Under the pieces are notes generated by a model. That model saw nothing but the letters and a program-made list of their open reading frames with translations, was not told the DNA's origin and ran no database searches. Made by a program: the position numbers and the translations under genes. Below are positions 24,203-35,215 of a DNA stretch of 64,000 nucleotides, one piece after another; the stretch's first letter is position 1; each line of letters begins with the position of its first letter. Source of the stretch: Symbiodinium kawagutii (Eukaryota; Sar; Dinophyceae; Suessiales; Symbiodiniaceae); assembly GCA_009767595.1 (NCBI GenBank), contig VSDK01017489.1:23597-87596 (forward strand), given 5' to 3'.

Positions 24203-24322
24203 GCCCAAAACCACCAAAGCTCAACTCGTTGCAGCCCAAGTTTTTGCCCGCAGGGAAGAGGCATTGAACCAGATTGATTTCAAGGGCAGTCTGATCAATA
24301 TCTCCATCGATGTCCCTGGGCG
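24203..24322 (+). CDS. Exon with strong acceptor, unknown product
   Basis: TGATTTTTTCAG/G and donor GGGCG/GTAGGA. Reads PKTTKAQLVAAQVFARREEA, then LNQIDFKGSLINISIDVPG. A helix followed by strands is likely. An antisense frame of similar length has no splice signals. Confidence 0.5.
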
Positions 24323-24600
24323 GTAGGATCAGGTCGGGGGGTTGATGGCTCCCGGGGATCACAGTCACTGGTGAAATTGACCACTTCCATTGTCAGATGC
24401 AGACCTGTCGAGGCAGGCGAACGTACAGGGGCCTGTCCTTAGATGGAACGATCATGAAGGATAGTTGTCATTTTTGGAGTCTTTCTTTCATATAAATAAG
24501 GATATGTTGTTTTTGAATGAATGTTTTTCAGGTACCCTTATTTATAAACAACATACATTGGCACATAACAGATACCTGCCATTCACAGGAAAGCCCTTGA

Positions 24601-24676
24601 GATATGCTGGAATATGCTGGAATACGCTGGAATATGCTGGAATACGCTGCAATATGCTGGAATATGCTGGAATAGG
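24601..24676 (+). repeat. 10-bp tandem repeat ATATGCTGGA
   Basis: Seven units of exactly 10 bp, alternating ATATGCTGGA and ATACGCTGGA. Confidence 0.9.
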
Positions 24677-24840
24677 AGTATTAAGTATTTATATTTAATA
24701 TCTGAAATAGTTATCTACATATCACCTCATATTTTGTAATATTGCCAGAGAGATCTAGTATTAACATTACCATGGTGGATTCAATCATATTACCACGGTG
24801 GATTCCACTATGATATTTATAACATCTAGAATCTATACAT

Positions 24841-24951
24841 GGCTGTGGGTCAAAACCCTGGACCCCTGGTTCCCCATCATTAACCATTGTTTTCCCTGTT
24901 ATTGTTGGTTATTATCCCCATTGGTTGGTTGATTAATATTGACCCATGGCC
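24841..24951 (+). mobile_element. M2 foldback element with ACAT target duplication
   Basis: GGCTGTGGGTCAAAACCC to AATATTGACCCATGGCC, flanked by ACAT on both sides. Confidence 0.85.
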
Positions 24952-25105
24952 ACATTGATATTACTTCCTAGAGATCCGTTCTTTTTTCAAACCTCCCCTG
25001 GTGGCAGGTCTCAGGTGGATTCCGTGCGACTGCCATACCAGAGTTCAACTCAGCGTTCGGCATTCGCCGAAATGCTCAACAACCCTAGGTGACCATTGAC
25101 CATAT

Positions 25106-25216
25106 GGCAGTGGGTCAAAACCCCGTACCCTTGATTCCCCATCATTCACCAATGGTTTCCCTATTATTACTGGTTATTATCCACCATTATTGGTTGGTTA
25201 ATATTGACCCATGGCC
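25106..25216 (+). mobile_element. M2 foldback element with ATAT target duplication
   Basis: GGCAGTGGGTCAAAACCCCG to ATATTGACCCATGGCC, flanked by ATAT. Lies only 155 bases from the previous M2, in the same orientation. Confidence 0.85.
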
Positions 25217-25790
25217 ATATTATGGCATTGGAAGGAGCATTGATAATATGGCTCAACAACCCTAGTTGACAACCCTTATTCTGCTTATTGGAAGGATTTG
25301 GAAGGTATACAGTTCAAGTTGGATTTGGAAAATCACCATAGCTGATTACCATATCCATAGTTGAGGAATGATATTTTCCAAATCTAGTTTGAAGACGAAG
25401 ATATGGGTATGTGCCAAAATAGGATAATTAACCAATAACCCACCAAACCATGATGAATTTACTACGAAACCGTTGGTTTGGGGGGCACCACTATTTTGGC
25501 ACATACATACTATATGACGTATATATACATACATATATATATGTATATAGATAGTATGTATCTAAGTATACCATCACGCGCACACACACACAACACACAC
25601 TCTACACACACACACACACTTCTACATACGAATATAAATCATTTGTACCTTTATGCACAAAATGAATATTTATATATATATATATACTTATATACATACA
25701 TATATACATATATATGTATATATGTATACATGTATTTATGTATTTATGTGCACATATTGCATATTATATATGTAATTGCATCGCATGGAG

Positions 25791-25884
25791 CCAAAGTGCT
25801 TAGTCATGACAACGTGGGAGCCCCGATGAAGCTAATGTCGGCCAGCCATTTGCTGCACAGAACCCTTCAGTCGCAGCAAGCATG
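25791..25884 (+). CDS. Exon candidate, unknown
   Basis: Reads KVLSHDNVGAPMKLMSAS, then HLLHRTLQSQQA, ending GCATG/GTAATC. The acceptor (CATGGAG) is weaker. It follows a long TA/TATACA-rich stretch. Confidence 0.4.
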
Positions 25885-26292
25885 GTAATCCCTTCTCAGA
25901 AACAAACGCAGGTGCCAGGGAACACCTAAGGAAGCCGGCGTTTGGGTGGGAGGGTGTTCAGCATTTGGGGAGGATGAATTGCGCCCCTTCAGCAGCAGAC
26001 TTGTGGGGTATTACTTACCCAGTCTTAAATGTAGATATGGACGTGTGTAAATATCAAGACACCAGCAAATGGGTAGGTGAATTTTCTTTCAACAGCCAGA
26101 TAAATTTGGTTATTTCCGGGATCTTCACAAAAGGTATGGGTTTGCGACCCACAGCCATATTGAGACATACAATCTCTTCTAATAGTTGAGTACTACAGTA
26201 TCCCAATTAGCCATATTGAGTCAAGTAGTCTCTGCAAATAGTTGAGTACATTTGAGTACCCCAACATGGATATTTCCCCGGCAATTTTGTAG

Positions 26293-26398
26293 CTCCAAAC
26301 GGGCCAGCCTCATCCCTGCCGAGGCGCCGGCGGTGCCAACACCCGCGGCAGCTTCCATCACTCCGCAGATGGTCTTCGGTCAGCCCATGGTGCTATAA
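26293..26398 (+). CDS. Exon candidate, Ala/Pro-rich
   Basis: After TTTTGTAG the frame reads SKRASLIPAEAPAVPTPA, then AASITPQMVFGQPMVL, then TAA. It may instead splice at CCCATG/GTGCTA. Low-complexity Ala/Pro linkers of this kind are common in dinoflagellate proteins. Confidence 0.4.
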
Positions 26399-26489
26399 GC
26401 TGAGAGCCGCAGTCGTTGTTCCCGGTGGGAGTCCACCTCCTCTGCAAGTGATGGTGGTCAGGATGTCATGAGAGTTACTTGAACCGAAC

Positions 26490-26668
26490 CACTACTGGTT
26501 GGTGGTTTTATAGGGAATTTTGTAGTGGTTAATGAGGGATATTGAGGGATACTAAATAAACAACAATAATGGTGAAACAACTACTGTTGGTGGTTTGACT
26601 GACATTCTTATTTTCCACTTGATTAACCATGGGTTGGTTGGTTGACTAATATTTTTCATAGGGGCTAC
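26490..26668 (+). mobile_element. M4 element
   Basis: TACTGGTTGGTGGTTTTATAG, AATGGTGAAACAACTACTG, GTTGGTTGACTAATATTTTTC and ATAGGGGCT: the M4 pattern, with a partial duplicate of its left end. Confidence 0.65.
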
Positions 26669-26715
26669 GAACTTGCAATTCCTGAGATTCTGGGAGTATT
26701 GCTGATCCCAGGAGA

Positions 26716-26840
26716 CCACTGGCAGCCATCACTAGCGCCGGTGCAGAGGAAGCCCGCCACCGTTCATCCGAGCAGTTGTCGGTTGTCTGCTGTCAGTCAC
26801 CACGATTTATGTTCGGCGCGCTGACTGGTTCAGCGCTCAG
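26716..26840 (+). CDS. Weak exon candidate
   Basis: GC-rich island. One frame reads RRPLAAITSAGAEEARHRSS, then EQLSVVCCQSPRFMFGAL. A second frame is also open, so this is only a suggestion. A nested pair of foldback elements begins at 26849. Confidence 0.3.
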
Positions 26841-26848
26841 GGCCTCGG

Positions 26849-27052
26849 TGGGGGGTTTCTCAAGTCATTGGGGACCCCCAAATCATCCAACATTGACAAT
26901 TGGCAATGGGTCAATATTAATCAACCAACTAATGGGGGATAACAGCCAGTAATAATAGGGAAACAAGCCGCTTAATGATGGGGAACCAGGGGTACGGAGT
27001 TTTGACCCAGAGCCAATTCATAATTTTAAACCATCCATGTGAGAAACCCCCC
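26849..27052 (+). mobile_element. M1 element carrying a nested M2
   Basis: Outer arms GTGGGGGGTTTCTCAAG and GAGAAACCCCCC belong to M1. Its middle is interrupted by a complete M2 (26902-27014). Confidence 0.8.
26902..27014 (-). mobile_element. M2 element nested inside M1
   Basis: GGCAATGGGTCAATATTAAT to GAGTTTTGACCCAGAGCC, flanked by AATT/AATT, inserted in the middle of the M1 at 26849-27052. Confidence 0.85.
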
Positions 27053-27959
27053 GGGTGTTTAAGAGGCCTTGAAGCACTTCAAGAGTGGCGATGATGGTAT
27101 GGTTGGACACAGTGTGAGATGTGCCATGATCCAGCGGATTATGACAACCCAATTCTGAGGGCTGATTTGCGATGGCTGGGATTTTCCAGGCAACCGGGAA
27201 CCGAGTCCAGAGATTAAACATTGCCCATTGCAATGATTTCCTACTGCCAACTAAAATGAGTTTTGACCAGTGCTCAGATAACTACCACTGTTGAAACTGT
27301 AGCATAGCGCCGCAAAATGACCGGAGTTGAAATGATGAGGCTTGACAAGAAACAACCCCCCATGACCAGGAATTGATGTACTTGCATACTTGGTTCAAAG
27401 TAGTACAACAGTGAGCATGAGGGACTTTGCAAGTCGTGTGCCATTGGTGTCTAAAACCAAAGAAATTTCTTAGGCTCGAACTGCTTGAGCGATGCCAACG
27501 AACTCATATGCCATCCCAATATTCATTTTCAGCTAAACCCGCTGCCTCGCCCGGTTGAGTATGATTTTTTGACATTTTTAAAGGAGGGACCAGGGAGTTT
27601 ATTTATCCAATGGTGTGGCATTGGAATGCTCATTTTTGGCCCAAGGCCCATTTAGTTGCCAGGGCGTGGCAAAAGCCAACATTGAATCCTGATATTAACC
27701 CTCCTATTTGATGGTAAATCAACAGAAATTTCTGGCAAACCTGCTGTTTTGTATGGATCCGGCATGAAATTCTAGTTCAGTGTCATCAATCAATGGCAAT
27801 ATCAGTAGTGGTTGGTGGTGATATTTTCTTTGATGATCAGGATGGTTGGTTGATTCACTCATATTTTTGAGATGGCTGAAGTAACCACCGACCAGTTCCT
27901 ATCATGGGGAAGCTGAATATCCGGCCCTAGGTAACCTAGGTACATACCTCTCTTTTCAG

Positions 27960-28050
27960 ATTCGGATGTGAAGCTAAAGGGGCGCTGGTGGGTTGGGGTC
28001 GGATCATCTTCGGCCTGGAAGTTGTTTATCCCAAGTTGCCGGTTCGAGAG
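27960..28050 (+). CDS. Exon with textbook splice sites, unknown product
   Basis: Polypyrimidine acceptor CTCTCTTTTCAG/A and donor CGAGAG/GTAATC. Reads FGCEAKGALVGWGRIIFG, then LEVVYPKLPVRE, with one leading base and phase 0 at the end. Small hydrophobic beta-rich segment; family not recognised. Confidence 0.6.
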
Positions 28051-28807
28051 GTAATCAACTCACAATGAACCTTCCTTGAACTAAAGGATACTAAGCAATC
28101 ACGAAATAGTCAGCCATGAAATAACCAACCATGACCAACGAATTGACCAACCAGCAACCAACCATTTGTTAGCCGTGAAGTCACCATTCATAAACCAGTA
28201 GTTCACCACTAATTAGCCGTGAGCCAACCATGAAGGCTTCCATAGTCGTCACAGCTGTCTACCTGCGCGGCAGTGCCGAGACGATCTGGTGCTGCCGGGA
28301 GGCACAACCTAGGGCAACGCAACGGACCCGATCTGCCGGTGGCAATCGATGGCAACTACAGGAACCCCGGAGTCCCACGGGAAAAGGTTATTACTGGGCT
28401 GGTTAAGGGGAGGGTTGAGGGAGTTGTTGAGGGGAGGGTTAAGGGGTTTCTTAAGGATGGTTGAGGAAAGTTGGTTGGGACACCTGGGTTGGATCTTGTG
28501 ACTTGGGGCATCTTCGGGGTGGTTTTCCAGCAGAAAACCTAGCTGACCTGTCTATGGTTGGGATTTGCTGTTTCCCACAACCTATGGTGGGAAAATGGTT
28601 GGAAAATATTCGCTTGGAAAATGGTTGGAAAACAACAAGAGTTGCTGACCTGTCTATGGTTGGAAAATCACCATCTGCCGCCATTGTTCCTGGCAAGACT
28701 GGTTTATCATCGCTGGAATCGGCAACTCATTGGGTAAAATGTGCACGCCGCAGGATGGAGCTGCCAGAAACGATTTCTACGGTGGAAATGGCGGAATTAG
28801 CTGATTT

Positions 28808-28890
28808 GGCTATGGGTCAATATTAACCATGGATAATGGAGGAAAACAACCTACTAATAAAGGGGACAACAATGGGTTTGACCCAGGGCC
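28808..28890 (-). mobile_element. M2 element with ATTT target duplication
   Basis: GGCTATGGGTCAATATTAAC to GGGTTTGACCCAGGGCC, flanked by ATTT on both sides; shorter inside. Confidence 0.75.
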
Positions 28891-29029
28891 ATTTCTTCGG
28901 TTTTTTCTTTTCAGGAAAAATAGAAGATCATGATAATCAAATTCGCCATTATGTGGCTGTTCATAGTGGCTATTAATAGTCAAAATCGTGGCTCCTAGTT
29001 AAATTTCAAGAAAATCTGGCTCACAGCAG

Positions 29030-29142
29030 GGTTCAACTGTTGGGATGGTCGCATTTTTTTCGGATCCCAGGGCTTCAGCCCAAAGATCGAGCTGGACTAT
29101 TCCAACCAAGTGGTGAACAAGTTGGATGAAAACTTGGAGTAG
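29030..29142 (+). CDS. Terminal exon of an unidentified gene
   Basis: Follows CTCACAGCAG. Reads FNCWDGRIFFGSQGFSPK, then IELDYSNQVVNKLDENLE and the stop TAG. A strongly protein-like C-terminus. Its phase does not match the exon at 27960 directly, so a further exon lies between if they belong to one gene. Confidence 0.6.
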
Positions 29143-29443
29143 CCCTGTGATTCGAGAAACCAGCTAGGGATTACTTGTAACAAGAGTAGCCTGTAATTCA
29201 TGTCCTCCAAGTTCCTGCATAGGATAGGAAATACTCGGAAGATTGTGTCATTTGTGTTTTGCAAGACAAATCAATGAAACAGTCTCAATACATTAAGGAC
29301 ATGAATTCATAGATAAGCATCATCTATACTAGATTAGATTGTTTCCCACTAGATTGCTACCCACTAGAGTATTAGATGAAGAGATATCACCCACCATCAT
29401 CTTATTGGGTAAATATCAGTTCATTAGATTGTTATGCACCTGA

Positions 29444-29615
29444 AACTGATGTTCATCCGCGGCAACTTGCATCACTGCAGCCCCCGCGTTGGGGACGTTG
29501 TGTCCTTGGCTTCCCTCGGCGCGGTGCGCGGGTCGCTGTGCGAATCGAATCTCAAATCGATTTCCAAAATGCCGAGCTACTCCGCGAGTTGATCCGTGAT
29601 GCTAAGATATGCTAA
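29444..29615 (+). CDS. Weak exon candidate
   Basis: GC-rich island. One frame ends with VAVRIESQIDFQNAELL then RELIRDAKIC and a stop. A second frame (NLHHCSPRVGDVVSLASLG) is equally open, so the coding frame is undecided. Confidence 0.3.
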
Positions 29616-29805
29616 GCTGGTCATGATCATAGCTGGTGATGCGAAGCCGATGGCTTCATGATGGTGATTAACGGTCGTGATTACGTGTGATTACAACAGC
29701 TGATGCTCAAGGGTTGATCCGCTGGTGGTACCAACCCGCCTTTTCGCTGGACTCCAAGTATACCAAGAGAAAACCCATCATTGTATACTTGGTATCCGGC
29801 GATAG

Positions 29806-29809
29806 TGGG

Positions 29810-29883
<74 letters not shown>

Positions 29884-29972
29884 GTCATCGTCGTCGTCAT
29901 CGTTGTCATCGTCGTCATCGTCATCGTCATCATCACCATCATAACCATAATCACCACCATCACCACCACCAG

Positions 29973-30024
<52 letters not shown>

Positions 30025-30099
30025 GTCATCATCATCGTCATCGTCATCGTCATCGTCATCATCACCATCATAACCATAATCACCACCACCACCACCACC

Positions 30100-30163
<64 letters not shown>

Positions 30164-30169
30164 CTGGTA

Positions 30170-30208
<39 letters not shown>
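29806..30208 (+). repeat. (CAT)n microsatellite, about 400 bp
   Basis: Long CAT/ATC array with CGT, CAC and ACC variants, a duplicated middle part (CACCATCATAACCATAATC occurs twice) and a right-hand unit CATCATCACTGGTATT twice. All poly-His, poly-Ser, poly-Asp and poly-Met frames are products of it. Confidence 0.95.
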
Positions 30209-30209
<1 letters not shown>

Positions 30210-30755
30210 CTGGTATTGATAGTGGATTGATAGTGGAATGATAGTCGGCTGATGGTGGATTGATAGTGGTATCTAAAATGACCCTACACTGATACCACCA
30301 TCAATCCAAAGAATTACACTATTTCAATCTATTCCGAGTAGTATCCAGATTGATAAACCACCATTGGTTTTTCATAAATAGCTCGTGATGAATCCCATCA
30401 AATATACAGGGTTACGAAACGTTGCACCATTCCACCAGCTCGTCGCTGTTTTGCTTAAAGGAAAAGGCAATAGGGTTTATGACCATGGTTTTATGACCAT
30501 GGTCATGTCCCAGGGAACTATCCCCAGCTGCACATCCAAATGCCAAATACCAACACCACACAACAAACGGAGTTCTCGGCACTTTTCAGCTCGTCTGCCT
30601 TCGGTGGCTACAGAAACCCCGATGCGTTGTGAACACCAGCGGCAAGGGCTCCTGTGGTGGTAATTACCAGCTGTCAGTCCGACATGTTCCAACTCCAGCT
30701 GCCCGTAGGGCTGTGGGTCATGGCGCCATGACACGATACCTTGCACTGCGAAATG

Positions 30756-30859
30756 GAGGAATCTGAACCCCACGAAATCGCGGCAGTTGAACGGAACATT
30801 AGTGGAGAGTATTTGGTCCACCATGAAGATTCTGAAGCTAGTGATGGGACGGGAACTGG
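30756..30859 (+). CDS. Acidic exon, unknown
   Basis: Reads EMEESEPHEIAAVERN, then ISGEYLVHHEDSEASDG, ending CTGGAG/GTACTC. Highly acidic and coding-like, and too short to stand out as an open frame. The long antisense frame here (131 codons) is judged to be its shadow. Confidence 0.45.
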
Positions 30860-30879
30860 AGGTACTCAACACCTTTGAA

Positions 30880-31013
30880 ACGATTGGAAGATGTCAGTGT
30901 CGGCAAAGCACCCTCTAGCAACATACTTGGCTGCAAGCCACGGCCAAGCACCAGGGAAACATCCGATGGAATCCTCATTGCTGTGTACCAAACTGGGAAA
31001 ATCTGGGAAAGTC
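30880..31013 (+). CDS. Exon, unknown, offset in frame from its neighbour
   Basis: Reads RLEDVSVGKAPSSNILGCK, then PRPSTRETSDGILIAVYQ and TGKIWES, ending AAGTCG/GTAGTC. It lies only about 20 bases after the acidic exon at 30756 but in another frame. Either a very short spacer or a frameshift separates them, or one of the two calls is wrong. Confidence 0.45.
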
Positions 31014-31477
31014 GGTAGTCCACCTGGACTATCATAGCCGCTGTGGCAGCTAGACAACAAGAGACTATTAAAAACACCACCTTCCATTCCATTCAGTGGT
31101 GGATGCCTGCATTATCACTCCTCTTTTGCCGGCGGCACTGCCTTTGCACCGATTTTGCTGACACATATAAGCCACTGATTTGACGCTGCTATACCAAAAA
31201 TTTGTTTTTGCTAAGGGAAAATGAGAGAAAATACATCCCCAATTCTAGTGTGCAAATAGCAGTTATTGGCAGTTACTGTATCTGTTTTATTGCGGGCAAA
31301 TAACCAGAGTTTTTTCAATGGCTGGATCACTCCTGAATGCTGTTTGTCCGTGACCTGAATGTTGTGTCACTGGTACTTGCATGTTGCCGAGTGAAGCTCT
31401 GAAAATCGGCATCATCATCCCTGAGGATCCTCACAAACCAGAGATCTTTGGGTTTCACAGGCGTCAATATTGAATTT

Positions 31478-31588
31478 ACTCAGGATTAATAAACGCCTGG
31501 TTGATTTGGGGGGGTTACCATTTCAATGGGAACCAGTTGGCGTTTGGGGGATACCCCCTATCCGGGGTTTATCAATCCGAGGTTGACA
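31478..31588 (+). mobile_element. M3 foldback element
   Basis: TACTCAGGATTAATAAACGC to GGGTTTATCAATCCGAGGTT, with GGGGGATACCCCCTAT inside. Confidence 0.75.
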
Positions 31589-31655
31589 TTATCCCTTTTC
31601 CATCTTTTTCTATTGTGTATGTTCATGGATGTTGATTGTGCTCTGGGCAAACCAG

Positions 31656-31777
31656 CAGTTACATGGATACAAGTGGATAGAGTAGGTGCAATGATGAACC
31701 GCTGCGAAATGCGAAATGCCATCGCGCTGGTGTTGCAGGGGTTCCGAACTTGCGAACTCGCTCTTGGGAGCACCTAG
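31656..31777 (+). CDS. Possible C-terminal exon, unknown
   Basis: Reads AVTWIQVDRVGAMMNRC, then EMRNAIALVLQGFRTCEL and ALGST, then TAG. The acceptor is AACCAG. Follows an M3 element by about 70 bases. Confidence 0.4.
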
Positions 31778-32242
31778 ATGTTCATTGGAGGTGGCGGTTG
31801 ACCTCGATCATTGACGTGGGCTTCGAAGGAATCAAGTATCAGCTACTTGTAGCGGTCCGTGGATAGTCACCGAATCAGTAACATCAACCATAGGGTTATT
31901 ATCAGCTAATGTTATCAGCTAATGACAGGAGCAACATTTTGCGCAGCAAATGTTGTTCCCTTGTCAGATATGTGGGTGTTGCTCGATGACTATTGGCTGA
32001 TTTGGGGGTACCCTAACTTTGAGAAACCACCCGTTGGTTCGCCATGGTGTGTGGCATGCTTGTGCTGCGCCACTGACATCTCGAACGCGCAAAGCTGAGA
32101 GTTGGTTTTGGGTAAGGGTTAACGCTGGTGAATTGTGGATAATAGAGGATAATAGCCAACATGGTAGTTTTTCAACCATGGGGACCCCTTAGATATTGTT
32201 GGTTCATAGGGTTTATCACCATCAATCATGGTTAATGATAGG

Positions 32243-32366
32243 GGAGAATAAACAATAAGAATGGTTAAACAACTACAACTGTTGGTGGTTTTAACATCAT
32301 TGATTTTCCCAATTGGCTGGGATGGTTGGTTCATGAACTAATATTATGGGATGGTTTGTAACCACC
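32243..32366 (+). mobile_element. M4 element
   Basis: AAACAACTACAACTGTTGG TGGTTTT at the left and GTAACCACCAATT at the right, with TGATTTTCCC and GGTTGGTTCATGAAC inside. Confidence 0.65.
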
Positions 32367-32799
32367 AATTAAGACCACTCTGGCATTAGCCAGGCTTGCT
32401 CTCAGATGTGCATGCATGTAAGTTGAAGCAGTCATTGCATGTTTTGGATACGCGGATGCGGATGTGTGTGTGTGTGTGCATATTTGTAGAATTTTGTAGA
32501 CTTGCACAATGTGCCAGCGCAGTTTGTATTATGTAATATTTTGATATAATTTGTCGGTTCTTAGACCCATGATGGAAAATTGTGCAGTATTGTTCGATAA
32601 ACGATGTTATTTCTGGTGATTGTATGCACAAGTGTTGCTCATTTACGCACAGCCTGGAGTAGTGAGATCATGCAATTGAAACCATCATTTGTTGGTCAAC
32701 CATCAATTGTAGTTGGTCGCAATCCCCTGCTACTAACCATGACAGTGGTATTAATGGTATTTAATGGTATGATAATGCCATCAAATCTAGTACTTTCAG

Positions 32800-32934
32800 A
32801 TGGTCTTTTCGAACTGACACGCAGCTCGCAGCGCCTGAACCGAAATGAACGTCTCGCTTGCACCCTGAAGAGTGTCCCTGAGATGGGCACAGACTGGTGC
32901 CTGGTGGGGCTTGCAGCTTGCTACGAGGAGCCAG
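32800..32934 (+). CDS. Exon with strong splice sites, unknown product
   Basis: Acceptor TACTTTCAG/AT and donor GAGCCAG/GTAGGT. Reads GLFELTRSSQRLNRNER, then LACTLKSVPEMGTDW and CLVGLAACYEEP. One of the best bounded exons in the window; no family recognised. Confidence 0.6.
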
Positions 32935-33003
32935 GTAGGTACCAGTGTTGCGAAGGGACGGCAGTTGCGAAATTCAACTGGTATTAACAATTAGAATTCA
33001 TCA

Positions 33004-33070
33004 CAATCACCATCAACATCGCCATCACCACCATCATCATGACCATCATGACCATCATGACCATCATGAC

Positions 33071-33135
<65 letters not shown>
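33004..33135 (+). repeat. (CAT)n microsatellite with CATGAC units
   Basis: ATCACCATCAACATCGCC, then CATGACCAT repeats, then pure CAT. Non-coding. Confidence 0.95.
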
Positions 33136-33136
<1 letters not shown>

Positions 33137-33199
33137 CTATCATCCTCCACTATCACGCATCATAAATCATGATGAACCGGTAAAAACAAACTCTTCACC

Positions 33200-33378
33200 A
33201 TGGCCAGCCATGCTGAATTGAACCCAGTGGCGGCCCAAGCATCACCGGCTCCACCACGTCTGTCTCGCAAAGCCACCAGGGGGAAGCGCCACGGGGGCGC
33301 TTGCCCCGTGGCCGACTTTTTTCCCCAGACCTTCACCGGCGCGGCCAAAAAAGGTCGGTGCAAGGCTCAGCGTGTGAT
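33200..33378 (+). CDS. Weak exon candidate, basic
   Basis: Reads MASHAELNPVAAQASPAPP, then RKATRGKRHGG and ADFFPQTFTGAAKKGRCK. It contains the inverted repeat CCACGGGG/CCCCGTGG at about 33289-33311. It could be a first exon with an ATG at 33200 or a chance open frame. Confidence 0.3.
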
Positions 33379-33829
33379 GGGTGTTGTGTCAACCCTGGAT
33401 TTAAAAAGCCGAGGTTTATGGGGTTTATTGTGGGTAATAAGATTTAATAAGGGTTAGAACCATAGAGGGATGGTAACCAAGAATAATGGTTAATGAACCA
33501 TTGGTTATCAATCCATTAATTCACCATAAATAGCCATTAATCAACTACTATTCACCATGAATTCATCATGAACCAACCCATTAACCATCAAATTGAAGCA
33601 TTATTGCTGGTTTATTGCTGGTTCATATATAGATATCATGATCCCTATTAACGATCATTGAGCCTCATAAACCATCATCAAATAATCATCACCCCACAGG
33701 GTTGGTTGTGGTCGTTGCCGCCGCTGATGTTCCTTCAACTCCTTGACGCGACGTGACGTGCCTAACACAGCAGCTGCGAAGCGATGTGAAGAGAAGTGGA
33801 CTTCCAACAGATGCTGGTAATGTTCAATA

Positions 33830-33931
33830 TGGTGGTTTCTTAAAATAGGGGACCCCCAAAAATGGTTGGTTTATTAGTATAAATGACTAGTAATGGATGA
33901 TTTAGGGGTACCCCTATTTTGAGAAACACCA
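33830..33931 (+). mobile_element. M1 foldback element with target duplication
   Basis: GGTGGTTTCTTAAAATAGGG to CTATTTTGAGAAACACC, flanked on both sides by AATAT, a likely 5-bp target duplication. A near-consensus copy. Confidence 0.8.
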
Positions 33932-33979
33932 ATATACTTCCAACAAGTTGGTAGAGATGTGCTTAGAGCTGCTTGACCA

Positions 33980-34140
33980 ACCAATATTAACAATAGAGGA
34001 TGATAACTAGTAACTATAGGGGATACATACCCGCTATATATGGCGAGCGACTGGGTCAAACAGTTGAGCGCAACCAAGTTTATGGTGGCACCAACAATGA
34101 GACAGGGAAACCAGCCTGGTCAATGATAGGGGAACCATTT
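33980..34140 (-). mobile_element. M2-like element, rearranged
   Basis: TTGACCAACCAATATTAACA, GGATGATAACTAG and ACTGGGTCAAACAGTTG, followed by GACAGGGAAACCAGCC and GATAGGGGAACC. M2 pieces interrupted by other sequence. Confidence 0.5.
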
Positions 34141-34750
34141 GTTGAATTAAACATGATGATCTCAATATGTTCAAGACACCATGATGATTTCAATATTGTC
34201 TTCAACTAAGCGTGATGATTTCAATATGTTCCATTTAGCCATGATGATTGATCATTCTGATTGTTCAGTGTTCATATGCTGCCAGTTTCAAGGGTGGAAA
34301 AACATGCCGCCAGAGGTGGTTCTGTAGTTAGTGGAGGGTCATGAACTCGTACGTCGGTGGATAAAGGGTTGAGATTCCTTCTCGTGCTGTTGGTAACCCT
34401 AAGTCATCAGCTTTCCTTGGCCTTTTCGGCTGCCTTTTCAAGATTATCACGGCGGCTGTCATTTTATCAGACAATTTACGATGGCACTGAAAAAATCACA
34501 GGGTCTATCAATGCATGTGTAGCTACAATGTATTCGCATACATGCACATGTATATACATGTACATTATTCATATCTTTTTAGGCATGTAAAGGACCGGAA
34601 TAAATATACACAGGTATAGAATACATGATTGTATTTCAAGACATGATATGACAGGATTATATACCATGTACAAGTCTACCATTTTTAAGACATGGTAGAC
34701 ATGGTAGACATGATTATATACCACGGTCTACCATTTTACCATAGACAAGT

Positions 34751-34864
34751 GGCAGTGGGTCAAAACCCCGTACCTGTGGTTCCCCATCATCAACCTTTGT
34801 TTTCCCAAAGAAATTGCTGGTTATTATCCACCATTGGTTGGTTAACTGCTTGACCCAGCTCGCC
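34751..34864 (+). mobile_element. M2 foldback element
   Basis: GGCAGTGGGTCAAAACCCCG to CTGCTTGACCCAGCTCGCC. A subtype with AACTGCTTGACCCA at the right end, shared with 34940-34972 and 35132-35216. Confidence 0.8.
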
Positions 34865-35017
34865 ATGTGTAGCTAGTATATCCACTACTATTGTTGGTGA
34901 ACTTATCCCCTATTATCAACCATTAACCAGCTATTGTAGGTTGCTTGACTGCTTGACCCAACTCGCCAAGTACAAGTCTACCACGGTAAACTGGCGCAAC
35001 CTTGGCACGACCACGCC

Positions 35018-35096
35018 ATGGCCTTCACCTCGCGGCGGCGCTTGGCGCTGGTGCTGGCTGCCGCCCTGGGCACCGGTGCCGCCCTTGTGGCGCCGA
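35018..35096 (+). CDS. Candidate first exon: signal-peptide-like leader, cut by an assembly gap
   Basis: ATG followed by a classic signal sequence: Met-Ala-Phe-Thr-Ser, three Arg, then a hydrophobic core LALVLAAALGTGAALVAP before the run of Ns. No other gene nearby needs such a start, and the first unambiguous phosphatase exon lies 2.7 kb downstream on the same strand. It may therefore be the first exon of the phosphatase, giving a secretory entry as in dinoflagellate plastid proteins. The link is inference. The exon sits between inverted copies of element M2, and its 3' end is lost in the gap. Confidence 0.45.
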
Positions 35097-35131
35097 NNNN
35101 NNNNNNNNNNNNNNNNNNNNNNNNNNNNNNN
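35097..35131. other. Assembly gap (35 N)
   Basis: A run of 35 undetermined bases placed directly between a coding-like leader and the sequence GAGTTGGGTCAAGCAG. That sequence is the reverse complement of CTGCTTGACCCAACTC at about 34950, so the gap lies in the loop or arm of an inverted repeat. Confidence 0.99.
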
Positions 35132-35215
35132 GAGTTGGGTCAAGCAGTTAACCAACCAATAATGGTGGTTATTACCCAGCCAACTATAGGGAAAACAATG
35201 GTTAGTGATAGGGGA

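Noticed and set aside
29707..30230. Long frames of poly-Asp, poly-Met, poly-His and poly-Ser
   Set aside because: Pure products of the CAT microsatellite on both strands; no flanking coding sequence.
30477..30872. Minus-strand frame of 131 codons that looks protein-like
   Set aside because: Overlaps acidic + strand exon-like sequence with a donor; all other exons are on the + strand.
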